Of a DNA stretch of 64,000 nucleotides, positions 24,028 through 34,800 are shown piece after piece. The notes beneath the pieces were generated by a model. The model had not been told where the DNA came from. It did not search any database and worked only from the letters and a program-made list of their open reading frames with translations. The position numbers and the translations under genes are program-made. The stretch is from Bactericera cockerelli (Eukaryota; Arthropoda; Insecta; Hemiptera; Triozidae). Position 1 is the stretch's first letter. Each line of letters begins with the position of its first letter. Where the stretch lies: positions 26,717,669 through 26,781,668 of the forward strand of contig CM044959.1 in NCBI GenBank assembly GCA_024516035.1. Direction: 5' to 3'.

Positions 24028-24521
24028 AAGACATTTGCTTTTAATAATCAAAAATAATCAAATTTCCTGATACAAAAAATATCACAGGCCATCCAAAGGG
24101 GCAATAGCTCGAGCATCAGAGGCACGCTTCCTCTCGTTAGTGAGCTCGAAGAAATGTTTTACCTTTGAAATATACCTAAACAGTTGAATCAAAAATCATT
24201 TTTATGTTTTTCTTATCATATCTCAATTTTAGTAGTATTTAAAATACAGAATTTAGAACATCCATATTTCTAAATAGATTAATTTATATTTTGACATTTC
24301 AAAAATACAAAATATCGTCAATCTCATTTTTAATTAGAGGCAATGTCCGATCTCACTGGCGGTATTCCCACGTTGTATTGCGAGACTAATGCTTTGGTAC
24401 AAGAAAAATCTTGATTTAAGATTCTTAGTCCATATTTCTTGTTATCCAGTAACTAATTTAGCAATGCTAATAAGGGATTTACGTCACAATGGTCGTTCCC
24501 CGCTTACTAAACTCTGCTTAT

Positions 24522-24660
24522 GTGCACTGGTAGTCAAGTGGTCAACGAGCTCTGTTGGTTCGAATCCCACCCAGTGCATGACTTTTTCCTCATTAATTTG
24601 AGTTTGTGACCACATAATAATAAGACTTTGAGGGTTAGGTGGTTATTGTTATTATTAATA
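24522..24660 (+). mobile_element. SINE family B, internally deleted
   Basis: The A-box part joins directly to GTTGGTTCGAATCCC. The 3' portion is short. Confidence 0.85.
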
Positions 24661-24901
24661 AATTTAACAGTCTAAGACTAAAATATTTTTATTCAAACAC
24701 TAGATACATAAAAATTATAAAATTAAGAAGTATGATTGAATTTTAACATTTCTCTAAGTTAATCCGATAAATAGTGCGACTATGTTAATGTTCACATTCC
24801 ACACAATAATGTCCATCACAGAAAGCTCAAGATGCCATCTTCTCATACATGAATTTGTTGTTTAAAAAATACATTCTCATAACTTTATTTTCTGATCGTA
24901 G

Positions 24902-25045
24902 AGACTTGGCCATTGCAATGCGTCAGAAAATCGAGGACTATGTGAAAGTTCTGAATTTGCTCAAGATCGGGCGTGGCGCTTCGGATGCTGAGACAAACGA
25001 GATTTTCGAAAATATTGGAGACAAATATGCAGAGCAATGTCTGTG
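24902..25045 (+). CDS. WDR35: WDR35 exon (first visible)
   Basis: Acceptor TCGTAG. It enters in phase (one base completes a probable Arg codon) and encodes DLAIAMRQKIEDYVKVLNLL through YAEQCL(W). Donor TG|GTGAGT. Confidence 0.9.
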
Positions 25046-28000
25046 GTGAGTTTCGATAGATTTGTTTTTTTTATTTTATATTGGACTAGCGGGCTGTCGC
25101 CCGCTTTGCGGGCCGAGGCATGGCCGTGAAAGCAAAAAATCCTTTTTCGCCAATGGCAGGTGTTGTAGTGGGAGTTTCGAAAAATCCCGTCTTATTGCAC
25201 ATCTAGACTATAAGACAAAGCTACCTACCAAATTTCAGCTTCCTAGGACTTACGGTTTGGGCTGTAGAGCGATGATCAGTCAGTGGTCAGTGAGTGTCTT
25301 TGACATTTATATATTAAGATTTATTAGTCTGACATAAGAGAGTGATGTAGTTGTAAGGAGTAGGCACAAGATCCTTACACTGCAATAACCCCGCCCTTTA
25401 GTTAGGACTTATGTTTTTATATATTTTCTATTCTTTTTCATTTTTTTTGTATACAAGCAGGCTGTCGCCCGCTTTGCGGGCCGAGGCATGGCCGTGAAAG
25501 CAAAAAATCCTTTTTCGCTAATGGCAGGTGTTGTAGTGGGAGTTTCGAAAAATCCCGTCTTATTGCACATCTAGACTATAAGACAAAGCTACCTACCAAA
25601 TTTCAGCTTCCTAGGACTTACGGTTTGGGCTGTAGAGCGATGATCAGTCAGTGAGTGGTCAGTCAGTCAGTGACTTTGACATTTATATATTAAGATATTG
25701 TTTCCATTTTTTTCATTGTTAAAATAATTATTTGTATGTACATAGTGTCCATTTATACCTAATGAAGCATTGTATAATAATAATAATAATATGGCCGCCA
25801 AATTTCATTTGTTTGTTACTCGCTTATTTTATTTCATTGACTTCAATGTTCTCATTTCTCAGGTTTCAAGCTAAAGAATACTACGAGAAATGCCATTGCT
25901 ACGAGAAGCTGCTGTCAGTATATACGCGGCTTGGTGATTTCGAAGCACTTGAGTCTTGCGCTAGAACCCTGCCTGATACAAGTCCTTTGCTCAAATCTCT
26001 GGGAGACATATTTGTCAAGTATGGATTATGTGAACAAGCCGTTCTTGTGTTCCACAAGGTAAAGGCTCTAAGTATGGGTTAAGTGGCAGAGAATGCCTAA
26101 CGCATTAACTTCGCCCCGGATTACAAAACAATTGTAATTAAAAATTAATATTGATCTTTATTTTATTATTTGTACATATTTCTAAGTTTTTTTTTTATTT
26201 TCTTGTTATTAATTTTTTGTTGATGATTGTTTTGTAAAAAATAAAGTGTAAATGAATAAATAAATAAAATAAATACATTGACTTATACCCTAATGTCTTG
26301 TTTTTAAAATTGCCCAGTTTTTTGCCTTGCGTACATATTATTTTCTACAAAAAATTACAACACCTTAACTACATCTGTTTCAGGCGGGCCACAGTTCTTT
26401 GGCTATAGAAGCTTGTGTTCGGCTGAACCAGTGGGATCTAGCCACAGAATATGCCAGGGCCAACAACCTCATGCCTCAGGTGAGTATACTGTCGGAAATT
26501 TATCAATGAATAGATTTTTTAGCTCTCAAGTTATAAATGAACTGACCATTGAAATCAGTAAGAAATATAATAGACAATTTTTCTATACATATTTTCTTCA
26601 TAAAATTATTTTTATTTTGTTTTCTCTGTTCCTACGAAAAAGGGATACTCTCTTTTTTTTCTAATTCCATCAACTCAAAGCTCGCGCCTACAAGGCTGCG
26701 CAACTATTCTCAGGTTCGTGAACAAACATAACATTACAGCAACGGACGCGGAAAAAATTACCTTAATTGGTAACTAAATGGTGGTGTAACATAACATGTA
26801 ACAGTGATAATAAAATTTAAATCCTTTTTTTTTAATAACATTTTTCTCTTCGATAGATTTTTATTTTGATGTCAAATTATAGTATAATGTGTAAAATATG
26901 ATTTTTCCGGCTTGATATCCGAAATGGCTCTGCGGACCACCAACTAAACCATCGCGGACCACTGGTTGGCGATCGCTGTTCTAGACAACCCATGCAATTT
27001 ATCCTTCAGAATTTACAAGTTTTACACGTAAAAAATAGTACCCTATAAGCGAAGAACGTATAAGTAAGACTTACACCATTTATTTATTTATAAACATTTG
27101 GATCAAGCTTTATTTACATCTTTTTTGTCTCTAATCGTGTGTGTACTGTTTCTATTTCTTTATTTTTTATACTCTTTATATATTTTTTTTATTTCTCAGG
27201 TGGGCAAGTTGCTGGAAAAATATACTCAGAGCTTGCTGGCACAAGGTCTTAGGTTGGAAGTCGTTCAATTGTTCAAAGCTACGGAGAAACGAATCAATGC
27301 AGCCCGACTCATGTTTGAGGTATATTTTACGAAACCAGTCGATCGGAATTTACATGGAATTCGTATTTTCAGTCTCCTTGTATTACTTCCGATAAATTTC
27401 CAATATTAGATATCGAAAGTATTGTGTTCGTTTTTTTTTAAAAATATTTTTTAATATTCTTTTCATATAGTATTTAATATCTTCAAAAAATATCATTATC
27501 CCAAAAAGTTAGTAGATAGAGGAGAAAATATTTTTCAGCACATTAAATAAAGTGGTTTTTTAGGTAACTTTTCGCCTTGAATGCATTGTATGATATTTTT
27601 AAAAAGATGTTGCGCATTCAATGATATGCAATATGCATATGGGACAGTTTTGCGAAAGCAAAAGCCCCCCTTGCGGTATGTAAAATTTTTTTAAGCTTTT
27701 ATGTGGTTTTTAATTAAAATTGTCGTAAAAAATTACTAAAAACAGGGCTGGATATCGTTCAACAGTTCATGAAAGACATCCTATTTCGAATGTCTTTCGA
27801 ACCATGTCTTTTCGTGTAAAATGTGTTTGGATTTATGTATAAAAAAAAATGATTTATTTATTTATTTACACTTTATTTTTTTTACAAAACAATCATCAAC
27901 AACAACAAAATATATATAACAATAAATTAAAAAAAAAAACTTAGAAATATGTACAAAAGGAAATATTAATTTTTATTACAATTGTTTTGTAATCCGGGGC

Positions 28001-30672
28001 GAGGTTAATGCCTTAGGTATTCTCTGCCACTTAACCCCGATTCTACTCTAACAGCTGGCTGAGGAAGAGAGGTCCCGAGGCTGCAAGCCCCAACAGCTGA
28101 AGCGTCTGTACCTCCTCACAGCGCTCCTCATAGTAGAGTCAGATGATCAGTCGGGACTCGGAAGCAAAGCCTGGCACAGAGCTGAGGCCCAGCACTTCCT
28201 CATGCTGGCACAGAGACATTTGTTACAAGGTAAGTTTAAGTCAACTATCAATGTATTTTCAAGGTAAGTTTAAGTCAACTATTAATAGTAGTGCTTTATT
28301 TAGAGTATTTAGACTATCGGCTCGAGACAGGAAGTCCCATTACGCTAACAGTTTTTTTTTATTATTATTAATGTACAATGTAAGTTTCATTCAAAGAACA
28401 ATGTGACGAATACATAATTATCATAAAGAGTATGTAAGTAAAAGTGATCTCAATGATAGCACTGAAAATAAAATTAATTTTGAGGCTCTAAAAAGGGAGT
28501 TTTTTTTTCAATTTGCGTTTAACGTCACTTTCAACTGTATGGTCATATCACGACGGGGGTATTTCCCTCCATTCGCAGGAAATTCACAAACCTGCTACCC
28601 ACTTTAACTTCACCCAGCCTGGGTTGGGCCGGAATGCCAGTATCACGAAGTTTTCACACCACGCTGGACGTTGCTTAACTTCGGTGATCATAGTTACAAG
28701 AACCGGTGCATTCAACGCGCCATCGACACTGGTACTAAAGAGGGTTTTGAATCCCAGACTATCCAAATCGTGCTATAGTGCGTTGTGATTGGTTCAAACT
28801 TCGACATGAGGGAGGGTCCGACTTATCGTAAATTTAAGCCTGTTTTATAATACGGCCCTTAATTGTATTTTTTTTTTTTTTTTTTTTCTCAGATAAACCA
28901 GAATGGGCTCTCAGCACTAGTCTCGCACTGCGAAATTATGAAGATATTTTGCCTCAAGAGCAGATTTATTGTCTCATAGCACTGACTGCTATCAAGTCAA
29001 GAGCTTTCGGTACCGCATCAAAAGCTTTTATGAAGCTAGAAGCCATCAGTGAGGTGAGATGACTTTAGACAAATTTATGATTTTGTGTTTAATAATATTA
29101 ATAATACATAATTCAGAACTAAATAATAATTTCATTTATGTATTCTTGGATGGTCTCAAACAAACACACGTCTGGCAGTGGGGCTGCTGTTTTTTTTCCA
29201 ACACTTCTTTAGGTTTCATATTTCAGTAAATCTCTAATAGGCAGCGGCAGCCCCTAGAGCTAGAGGATCAATAGAAATTCACCTCAATATGGTTCAAGCT
29301 GTCCTAAACGATCAATATCATCCTTCAATACGTTATTGATTCAATATATTTATAGTCCAGCTGCTTTAAAAAGGAGAGCGCCGCCTGTCACATGGATATT
29401 GTCAAACTAAACTTTGCTTCAAATCCTTCTGTTTTGTATCAATAACCTTTTTAAAAGCTCTTTCAAAATGAGATAGAACTAACTCTAAATATGTATATCC
29501 TACAGACGTGAAACTATGATTTTTTTTCAATTTCAAATTACTTAACCAAGAGAGAATTTTTCACAGAATTATGAGAAAATTGCCATGGACATTTTCATGA
29601 AACACCCACCTCAAGATTCTCGAAGTCACGTGATATCATGTTCCAACTGTTTTGCCGAGCTGCCTCTCTGGTTAGTAAATAGAAGTGAGGTCATTTTAAG
29701 ATAGAAAATTTTCTTCTCGACTTCAATAGGTAGTGCTTTTTCTTGATTTCACCCCCCGAACTCGTGAGGCTACCCAGGCTGGGCGAGGTTAATGTGGGTA
29801 GCTGGCATGATTCCCAGCGAATGGAGGGTAAAACCCCTGTCCTAATTTGGACGTTAAATCAAATAGAATCATTGGCGTTAAGAAGGGCATCTAGCTGTAA
29901 AACATATACAAGTTGTCCCATTATAAAAAATAGGGGGTGCCATTTAAAATTCTAAAGGTGACCTTGAAGAGGTCATCCGAGAAACTTTTAGAGGTCAACA
30001 TCAAATGTCCCCTTTAGAGCTATGAAAGTGATCTTGAACAGATTTTTTCTATCATCAGTAGTTCTCGAGATATTTGAATGTCTCGTTCATAATGGGACAC
30101 CCTGTATGTGCCACAACCAACCAACCCCAACCATGAGGTTGAACAATGCCGACCCCAAGTAGGATTGGGAAAAGGCAAAGTGAAATTAGAAGAAGTTGTA
30201 GCAAATGATTGTCCAAAACCACTTAACCACTCGTAAGAAAAAATTGTTAAAAGATCAAAGACACAGAATGGAGCTGGGATAGACTACCCCGGGTACCAAC
30301 AAAATAACAACCAGTGAAATAAAATAAAATAAATTTAAAATAAGTCGGACCCTCCCTCATGTCGAAGTTTGAACCAATCACAACGCACTATAGCACGATT
30401 TGGATAGTTTGGGACACAAAAAGGGGTACCCTCCTACTTAATTTGCCCTGGATTACAGGAAGCGTGGATCTGCCCCGGAAAAGTTTAAGCAGTGAGTTAC
30501 CTGTTTCCTCCTCAGGTCCAGCGCGTGTCTGCAGTGCAGCACCTCCTGGGACATCTGTGTAGCCACAGGGAGACCCATCCTCAACCTGGTCAATGCTTGG
30601 AGGTGCAACAGTTGCAAGCACATGTTGCACACCAAGCTCAACACATGTCCTCTATGTTTTACCGCTAGTTAA
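24902..30672 (+). CDS. WDR35: WDR35 / IFT121 (Oseg4), IFT-A subunit, C-terminal 383 aa (5' part missing)
   Basis: WDR35 is a core subunit of IFT-A, the retrograde intraflagellar transport complex. In insects it is needed mainly in ciliated sensory neurons. Eight exons: 24902-25045, 25863-26058, 26384-26479, 27200-27319, 28055-28229, 28893-29053, 29567-29670 and 30516-30672. All are GT-AG with matching phases to TAA. The order of strings matches the TPR-like solenoid of WDR35: DLAIAMRQKIEDYVKVL, YGLCEQAVLVFHK, ACVRLNQWDLA, AARLMFE, KRLYLLTALLI, NYEDILPQEQIY and SRAFGTASKAFMKLE. The solenoid is followed by a C-terminal zinc ribbon with CxxC pairs (CSNC, CLQC, CNSC, CPLC). The N-terminal WD40 propellers (about 800 residues) are not in the window. 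The last 62 bases of coding sequence seed a tandem array. Related IFT122 or WDR19 fit less well; SRAFGTxSKAFxKL is WDR35-like. Confidence 0.93.
25081..25325 (+). repeat. Dispersed repeat family I, copy 1
   Basis: Starts GCGGGCTGTCGCCCGCTTTG, ends TTGACATTTATATATTAAGA. The head can fold into a GC hairpin. In WDR35 intron. Confidence 0.85.
25459..25697 (+). repeat. Dispersed repeat family I, copy 2
   Basis: Almost identical to copy 1, same orientation, in the same intron. It differs mainly in the number of CAGT repeats near the 3' end. Confidence 0.88.
25863..26058 (+). CDS. WDR35: WDR35 exon
   Basis: Encodes FQAKEYYEKCHCYEKLLSVY through VFHK, two TPR-like helical hairpins. Donor AAG|GTAAAG. 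Confidence 0.93.
26079..26275 (+). repeat. Dispersed repeat family H
   Basis: TTAAGTGGCAGAGAATGCCT, CCCCGGATTACAAAACAATT and an AATAAATAAATAAA tail. It is the 3' end of a non-LTR-type element by appearance. Its inverted partner is at 27848-28048. Confidence 0.8.
26384..26479 (+). CDS. WDR35: WDR35 exon
   Basis: 32 codons (AGHSSLAIEACVRLNQWDLA ... NLMPQ), phase 0. It lies between two inverted copies of one dispersed repeat. Confidence 0.92.
26930..26985. mobile_element. hAT-like terminus fragment
   Basis: Reverse complement begins CAGCGATCGCCAACCAGTGG and continues with GTCCGC motifs, as at hAT ends. The other end was not found. Confidence 0.45.
27200..27319 (+). CDS. WDR35: WDR35 exon
   Basis: 40 codons (VGKLLEKYTQSLLAQG ... 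AARLMFE), phase 0. Acceptor TTTCTCAG, donor GAG|GTATAT. Confidence 0.93.
27848..28048 (-). repeat. Dispersed repeat family H (inverted partner)
   Basis: ATTTATTTATTTACACTTTA through TTGTTTTGTAATCCGGGGC and TCTCTGCCACTTAACCCC is the reverse complement of 26079-26275 with modest divergence. It ends just before the WDR35 acceptor at 28054. Confidence 0.85.
28055..28229 (+). CDS. WDR35: WDR35 exon
   Basis: Encodes LAEEERSRGCKPQQLKRLYL through LAQRHLLQ. It is shorter than the vertebrate protein here because a variable loop is missing. Confidence 0.92.
28505..28860. repeat. Dispersed repeat family E plus a second repeat
   Basis: Opens with the family E motif AACGTCACTTTCAACTG and the TCACGACGGGGGTATTTCC block. 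The 3' part (TGCGTTGTGATTGGTTCAAA to GGGTCCGACTTATCG) reappears inverted at 30340-30412. Confidence 0.7.
28893..29053 (+). CDS. WDR35: WDR35 exon
   Basis: Encodes DKPEWALSTSLALRNYEDIL through KLEAISE, the most conserved WDR35 C-terminal block. The acceptor has an unbroken T tract of more than 20. Confidence 0.94.
29567..29670 (+). CDS. WDR35: WDR35 exon
   Basis: Encodes NYEKIAMDIFMKHPPQDSRS and the first CxxC (CSNC) of the zinc ribbon. The donor TG|GTTAGT splits a Trp codon. Confidence 0.91.
29745..30130. repeat. Family E repeat split by a small MITE
   Basis: Inverted family E sequence (GGGTAGCTGGCATGATTCCC, AAGAAGGGCATCTAGC) resumes after the insertion with TGTGCCACAACCAACCAAC. Confidence 0.7.
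29906..30105. mobile_element. mariner-like MITE (about 200 bp)
   Basis: Imperfect inverted ends TACAAGTTGTCCCATTAT and TACAGGGTGTCCCATTAT at a TA target, inside the family E repeat. Confidence 0.6.
30340..30412. repeat. Inverted copy of the 28735-28830 repeat
   Basis: GTCGGACCCTCCCTCATGTC and AACCAATCACAACGCACTAT match the earlier copy in reverse orientation, both in WDR35 introns. Confidence 0.85.
30516..30672 (+). CDS. WDR35: WDR35 terminal exon (zinc ribbon)
   Basis: Encodes CLQC, then DICVATGRPI, CNSCKHM and CPLCFTAS, then TAA. ICVATGRPI and the two later cysteine pairs match the family's CVATGSPI...CSVC...CPLC end. Bases 30611-30672 are the first unit of the downstream 62-bp array. Confidence 0.94.
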
Positions 30673-30857
30673 GTTGCAAGCACATGTTGCACACCAAGCT
30701 CAACACATGTCCTCTATGTTATACCGCTAGTTAAGTTGCAAGCACATGTTGCACACCAAGCTCAACACATGTCCTCTATGTTATACCGCTAGTTAAGTTG
30801 CACGCACATGTTGCACACCAAGCTCAACACATGTCCCTATGTTATACCGCTAGTTAA

Positions 30858-33480
30858 CCCTTTTCCTCCCAATACATGAAAAACTGGAGGAAAAAAATAT
30901 TTTGATGATGGTTCTTATGTTAAATAACCCATTTTATTCAAATCTGTAACCAAAAAAAATCCATCTCTCACGGTTCTTGAGATATTGCATGTTGCACCAG
31001 TGCAACAGTGGGAGGTTATGAACTAAAAAAAGGGGAAAATAAAAAATGCATTTTTTATAAAAGTAGGTATTCCTTTTTACAGGATATTTATTGTCTGTGG
31101 TGGAAAGAATAGAAACAGTTTCTATTGACATTTTGGCAAAGATTTATTTTACATTTTACACAGGTCCATTGAGAGTAGCCACCTTCACAAAACTTACATC
31201 TTCCTCTCTTGGCTACTATTGCAAAGTGTCCCACTTCATCATATCTTGAGTCTGAAATTGGCATAGGCACAGCATTTCGTTTTTTTATAGTCTTTGGGGT
31301 TTCAACAGAAGGTCTACCCCTCTTACGGGTTGGCTTCCCAGCCTCACAGAGTCCCCTGGCAACTTGTGCCATGAATTTAATCAGTGGCACATATTTACCA
31401 TCCAGTTTTTGACATTGTTTCCTGTACAATAACCAGCTGTTGACTACTGCCAAATTTAGACCCCAATGTATTATTCTGAAGTACCCCCGATTATTTTTTA
31501 TTTTAATTCTGTAAATCTCTATTAACATATCAGCTAGGTCTACACCCCCCATGAACTTATTATATTGCTCTACTATGGCAGGACGAGTTACTTCAACTTT
31601 CCGACCACAGGTTTTCACCCACCTTTTGCAACTGCCTAGTGGCTGAATTGCAACATAGTTTGATACAAAAGTAATTTTTTTTTTGTCAAGCCACCCTACA
31701 CAAACAGTTCCACTTTCTGCATCCAATGCCCAATCATAAGACCCTCTACCACCTAATTTCAACAATTCTTTGTCAGTTTTGATTGGACAATTTTTGGTCC
31801 TGTTTTCCCTTATTGTTCCTACACATTGTATGTTTCTCTGTGACAGTTTGTCTACTAGGTCAACAGAAGAGAACCAATTGTCAAAAAACAGTTTGTATCT
31901 TTTACTTATATCTAATGTCTCTGCTAGTTCAAGGACAATATTCCCTGAAATGCCCAGTCCAAAATCTTTATTTGTGTGGAGGCACCTTCATATATTCTGA
32001 AGTCATATATAATACCACTTGCACCAGCCCGTGTGAGAACTTTATAGCCCCATTTATGGGGTTTATTTTTATTGTATTGCAAGATTGGGGTTCTCCCTTT
32101 GAAAGGAATAACCTGTTCATCGATGCTGTGCATTTCTTCAGGATTGAGCTTCAGTAAATTTTCTCTTAGTTTTTTAATGAAAGGTCTTATTTTGAACAAT
32201 TTATCAGGCTCATCTGGATTGAAAGTATCATTATCCACAACATGTAAATACTTTTTGATATGATGAAATCTGTTTCTACTTAGAACATCCGCAATAGGAG
32301 GATATCTTGTCTCCGTTTGCCAATACATTGTGTACTGTGGCATCCCTATTATAGCCATGTGAAGCAATACACCAAAGTACATTTCAATATCTGCTTTGTT
32401 GAAATTTGTTATAGTACCATCCTTTTGGTGTGCATATTTATTGCTTTGCTGAGCAATCTCTTCTAGGAGTTCATCATCGATAAACATATTGAAAAGTTCC
32501 AAAGGTGTTTTCTCTGTTTCATTGACAACTGTTTCTTCTATAAATGTTGAAAATGTATGACATTCAAAACCTGTTGGCTTAATCCATTTTACAGAACTGT
32601 TCTTTTGCTTCTTTGACAATTGCTTTGGCTTATTTCTTTTCTTCTTTTTTCTCAAAATCCTAGGACTTACTCTTCTCGAATGGTTCCCCGATGGTTGTTG
32701 TTGCTCTTCTTCATTCTGATCTACAATGTCCTCAGATGGTTCAGTCTCATGTTCATTGTGATGCAACAGTCCATCTTCAGCAGCTTGTACAAGTGCATCT
32801 GGTATATCTTCTCCACTCACATGAATGTTCAGCTCACTCAGACACTCTTCAGCTCTCCGCAAGATTTGTTCTGCTGAGTCCTCATCACAGCTGTCTGGGT
32901 CATCATCACTAAACATAATGGACTGATCCAACATTACCAAAATATCAGCATCGTCCATGGTACCCTCTGAAACAGGAAAAATCAGTCTAGTTTTAGCTAT
33001 AACAAATCTCTACTTCATAAATCAAGTGAAAAATCCCATACTTAGGATCCTGATCTGATAGAAAAACTGTGATTTTACATCACACCACTACCTTCCATAG
33101 TTGCACTTGTGCAACAGGAAGTTTAGAGCGCAATAACTGGAACAATACTGGAAATAGGATCACGAAAACGCTTTAAATGTGTGTTTTAGTATCTTAGGAA
33201 TCAAAAAAGTAATAAATTTACTTACTTCTTCCAAATTATCCACTTTACGATTGATTTCCTGGATGAACTTTGCACAGGACAGCAAAAATTTAAAATTCAA
33301 ATTTTAAAATGAAGATTTTTTGTTTTGTTTACACGAAAACAGCTGAGCGATTCCGCTTTTTAGAAAGTCCTAAGGTCCGTTCACAAAAGTATGAAAAATA
33401 AAGTATCGTAGGGTCCGTTCACAAATTTAGAAAAATCTTAGAAAATATGTTGCACCCATGCAACAATGGGAGGAAAAGGG
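30858..33480 (-). mobile_element. piggyBac-family DNA transposon, nearly intact
   Basis: A 2,623-bp element with terminal inverted repeats CCCTTTTCCTCCCA on both ends, flanked by TTAA target duplications (30854-30857 and 33481-33484). It carries a transposase on the minus strand. It has jumped into the WDR35-derived tandem array. The TTAA is supplied by the array unit. Confidence 0.96.
31088..32958 (-). pseudogene. piggyBac (PGBD-like) transposase with one frameshift
   Basis: The transposase cuts and pastes its own element at TTAA. The first frame (32958 down to about 31975) carries an acidic N-terminus, a basic KKKKRNKPK stretch and the first catalytic Asp in SIDEQVIPFKG (residue 280). Just after YEGAST the frame shifts by two bases at a GTGT run near 31972-31977, probably a 2-base duplication. 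The shifted frame then continues openly with FFDNWFSS (second catalytic Asp), MGGVDLADML (third catalytic Asp) and a C-terminal Cys-rich zinc domain (CKFCEGG, CVKCKINLC) to a stop at 31088. Total length would be about 620 aa, normal for the family. All three DDD residues are visible, so apart from the frameshift it is well preserved. A sequencing or assembly indel cannot be excluded. Confidence 0.9.
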
Positions 33481-33965
33481 TTAAGTTGCAAGCACATGTT
33501 GCACACCAAGCTCAACACATGTCCTCTATGTTTTACCGCTAGTTAAGTTGCAAGCACATGTTGCACACGAAGCTCAACACATGTCCTCTATGTTATACCG
33601 CTAGTTAAGTTGCAAGCACATGTTGCACACCAAGCTCAACACATGTCCTCTATGTTTAACCGCTAGTTAAGTTGCAAGCACATGTTGCACACCAAGCTCA
33701 ACACATGTCCTCTATGTTATACCGCTAGTTAAGTTGCAAGCACATGTTGCACACCAAGCTCAACACATGTCCTCTATGTTATACCGCTAGTTAAGTTGTA
33801 AGCACATGTTGCACACGAAGCTCAACACACGTCCTCTATGTTATACCGCTAGTTAAGTTGTAAGCACATGTTGCACACGAAGCTCAACACATGTCCTCTA
33901 TGTTATACCGCTAGTTAAGTTGCAAGCACATGTTGCACACCAAGCTCAACACATGTCCTCTATGT

Positions 33966-34125
33966 CAGCGGTCGGCAACCTTTTGAACTACGCGGACCCC
34001 TAGCTTATCTCGAATTTTTTTAAGGGACCCCCACATTACATGAGCTATTGTTCTTCTTCTTTTTTTAAATACTATTTCGCGGACCCCCAATTTAGCTCTC
34101 GCGGACCCCAGGTTGCCGACCGCTG
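33966..34125. mobile_element. Non-autonomous hAT element (160 bp)
   Basis: Perfect 16-bp terminal inverted repeats (CAGCGGTCGGCAACCT) and an 8-bp target duplication CTCTATGT (33958-33965 and 34126-34133), the hAT hallmark. It is inserted in the last unit of the WDR35-derived array. Inside are several GCGGACCCC motifs typical of such elements. Confidence 0.93.
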
Positions 34126-34240
34126 CTCTATGTTATACCGCTAGTTAAGTATCTCAGGTATACGAGCATCTACCTAGTTAATAAGCTATTCTTGCAAGCA
34201 CATGTTACAATTATTAGATATTTGGTATACTGCTGGTACC

Positions 34241-34435
34241 GTGTATTTGTAGTCAAGTGGTTAAGGCACTAGTCTGGTAATCCAGGTAGCGTAGGGATCG
34301 GTTGGTTCGAATCCCACCCAATGCATGAATTTTTCCTCATTTATTGAGTTTATCACCACATAATAATAAGACTCTTAGGGTTAGGTGGTAGAAAATGCTT
34401 TGGGCATTAACGTCACGAAAGAGAATTATTATTAT
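34241..34435 (+). mobile_element. SINE family B
   Basis: Nearly complete copy just past the WDR35-derived array. Confidence 0.85.
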
Positions 34436-34465
34436 TTCTAATGTATGATTTCTGCGGAGCTACAT

Positions 34466-34800
34466 ACATGTCCCGAATCCAGAGATTTCAGAGGTCGTGG
34501 GTTCGAAACCCAACAGGGACATGACAATTTATCCTCCCATCTGGGATTTTTAAATGCTTTGGACATTAACTTCACCTGGTTGTTACCTTCCACGAAAGAG
34601 AATTATTATTATTTCTAATGTATGATTTCTGCGAAGCTACGTATACATGTCCCGAATCCAGATATTTGAGAGGTCGTGGGTTCGAAACCCAACAGGGACA
34701 TGACAAGTTATCCTCCCATCTGGGATTTTTACCACATAATAATACGTCTTAGGCTTACTGCTGGAATAATGGGACTTATCAGTCCTAATCGGGTCTTATT
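34466..34800 (+). mobile_element. SINE A/B chimeras in tandem duplication
   Basis: Two 5'-truncated family A pieces (34466-34557 and 34644-34800), each preceded by TAATGTATGATTTCTGCG. The first runs into a family B tail (ATGCTTTGGACATTAAC). The tail of the second is split by the insertion at 34801 and resumes at 37626. Confidence 0.75.

Larger units (their letters stand above)
30611..34148 (+). repeat. 62-bp tandem array derived from the end of the WDR35 CDS
   Basis: Twelve units of 61-62 bp. Unit 1 (30611-30672) is the real coding end of WDR35 with its stop. Three copies follow to 30857, and eight lie at 33485-34148. Copies differ by only a few bases, so the expansion looks recent. A piggyBac element separates units 4 and 5, and a 160-bp hAT element interrupts the last unit. 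Every unit ends in GTTAA and so carries a TTAA piggyBac target. If transcribed, the array makes up the first part of the 3' UTR. Confidence 0.95.

Noticed and set aside
31783..32157. Plus-strand open frames inside the piggyBac element
   Set aside because: Antisense to the transposase.
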